5,100 bases of DNA from JBGPJM01 sp041485385 (lineage in GTDB: Bacteria; Planctomycetota; Phycisphaerae; Phycisphaerales; UBA1924), in contig JBGPJM010000291.1 in assembly GCA_041485385.1 (NCBI GenBank), positions 1 through 5,100 on the forward strand, read 5' to 3'. Below, piece by piece: positions 4,766 through 5,100 of this stretch. Under the pieces are notes generated by a model. It made no database searches. It was given only the letters and a program-made list of their open reading frames with translations, and had not been told where the DNA came from. The stretch's first letter is position 1. Every line of letters begins with the position of its first letter. Made by a program: the position numbers and the translations under genes.

Positions 4766-4775
4766 GCATCATGCA
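4765..4775. promoter_or_regulatory. 11-nt palindrome over the -10 end and start codon
   Basis: TGCAT-C-ATGCA is a perfect dyad centred on 4770. It covers the last base of the -10-like hexamer and the ATG. A protein bound here would block transcription initiation, so it is a plausible operator. Confidence 0.35.
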
Positions 4776-5100
4776 CCCCGACATCCGCACGGGAGTTCTC
4801 CAGTACACGATCCATGGGCACTCGCTCCGGCACGACCCGGCAAAGCACTTCGGCGAGGAGATCATGACGCTGCTCGGGCGCGTCTGGCCCGTGCTCAAAG
4901 GCAATGCGGTCCCCAACGACGGGATTAACCGTGTGGTGTACGAAGAGGGCTGCACCGTCTTCGCGGGCGTTGTTCTGGGCCCGGGCGCGGAGGCGATGCC
5001 CGCCGTCGCGGGCCTTGAGCAGAAGACGATCCGGCTCACGCACTACGCAGTCTGGAAGCACATCGGCCCGTATCACCTCCTGCCCGCCACCGGCGCCGCG
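4771..5100 (+). CDS. GyrI-like effector-binding domain protein (3' end outside window)
   Basis: The frame is open from ATG 4771 to the last base, giving 110 residues, and the gene is cut by the window edge. The pattern is that of the GyrI-like / AraC effector-binding domain. An N-terminal segment is followed by the helix FGEEIMTLLGRVWPVLKG (27-44), then INRVVYEEG (52-60), the strand CTVFAGVVLGPG (61-72), GLE (81-83) and IRLTHYAVWKHIGPY (87-101). The last holds the conserved H-x-G-P-Y turn next to the ligand pocket in this family. No DNA-binding domain precedes it, so it looks like a stand-alone small-molecule-binding protein rather than an AraC or MerR regulator, unless a domain follows it. 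It is divergent from the YdeI-like gene (119-nt gap). The start is supported by the -10-like TATTAT 5 nt upstream; no Shine-Dalgarno site is present. Most codons end in G or C, as in native genes. Confidence 0.75.
   Translation, partial: MHPDIRTGVLQYTIHGHSLRHDPAKHFGEEIMTLLGRVWPVLKGNAVPNDGINRVVYEEGCTVFAGVVLGPGAEAMPAVAGLEQKTIRLTHYAVWKHIGPYHLLPATGAA

Noticed and set aside
4706..4770. Longer start for the GyrI-like gene at an in-frame TTG (4744)
   Set aside because: It would lie upstream of the best -10-like site, lacks a Shine-Dalgarno site and adds no family-like residues.
4224..4928. Plus-strand open frame of 234 codons
   Set aside because: It is antisense to the DUF1905/YdeI gene and runs out of frame into the GyrI-like gene, both of which have recognisable domains.

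Overview
The window is high-GC bacterial DNA with tightly packed genes on both strands. Real genes have strongly G/C-biased third codon positions, the intergenic gaps are full of short hairpin-forming and heptamer repeats, and clear Shine-Dalgarno sites are rare. This combination, with the particular GC-rich repeat family seen here, fits a planctomycete, possibly of the Phycisphaerae. That assignment is an inference from style; there is no rRNA or other marker gene.

Layout. On the minus strand, a GNAT acetyltransferase (1127-1732) is followed, with a 20-nt overlap, by dapA (205-1146), the first committed enzyme of lysine/diaminopimelate synthesis. The two look like one transcription unit running toward position 1, with a weak terminator candidate near 107-128. 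From 1733 to 2203 there is no gene. This 471-nt gap holds two different heptanucleotide tandem repeats, several inverted repeats and copy A of a roughly 110-nt modular repeat. Next on the plus strand come a 50-residue small protein (2204-2356) and a second, RimJ/RimL-like GNAT acetyltransferase (2394-2906). The following gap (2907-3203) carries copy B of the modular repeat, so these two genes are framed by direct repeats.

From 3204 to 4061 lies a Trp-rich protein of unknown function with noticeably relaxed codon use. It converges on, and overlaps by 58 nt, a minus-strand DUF1905/YdeI-like protein (4004-4651). That gene is divergent from a GyrI-like effector-binding-domain protein, which starts at 4771 and runs off the window end.

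Function. Only dapA has a certain metabolic role. The two acetyltransferases, the YdeI-like protein and the GyrI-like protein are common accessory or stress-type families, and no shared pathway can be shown. No defence system, CRISPR array, transposase or phage gene was found. The most unusual points are the modular repeat pair, the C9 tract at the dapA start that would fuse GNAT and DapA after loss of one C, and two genes that look leaderless.
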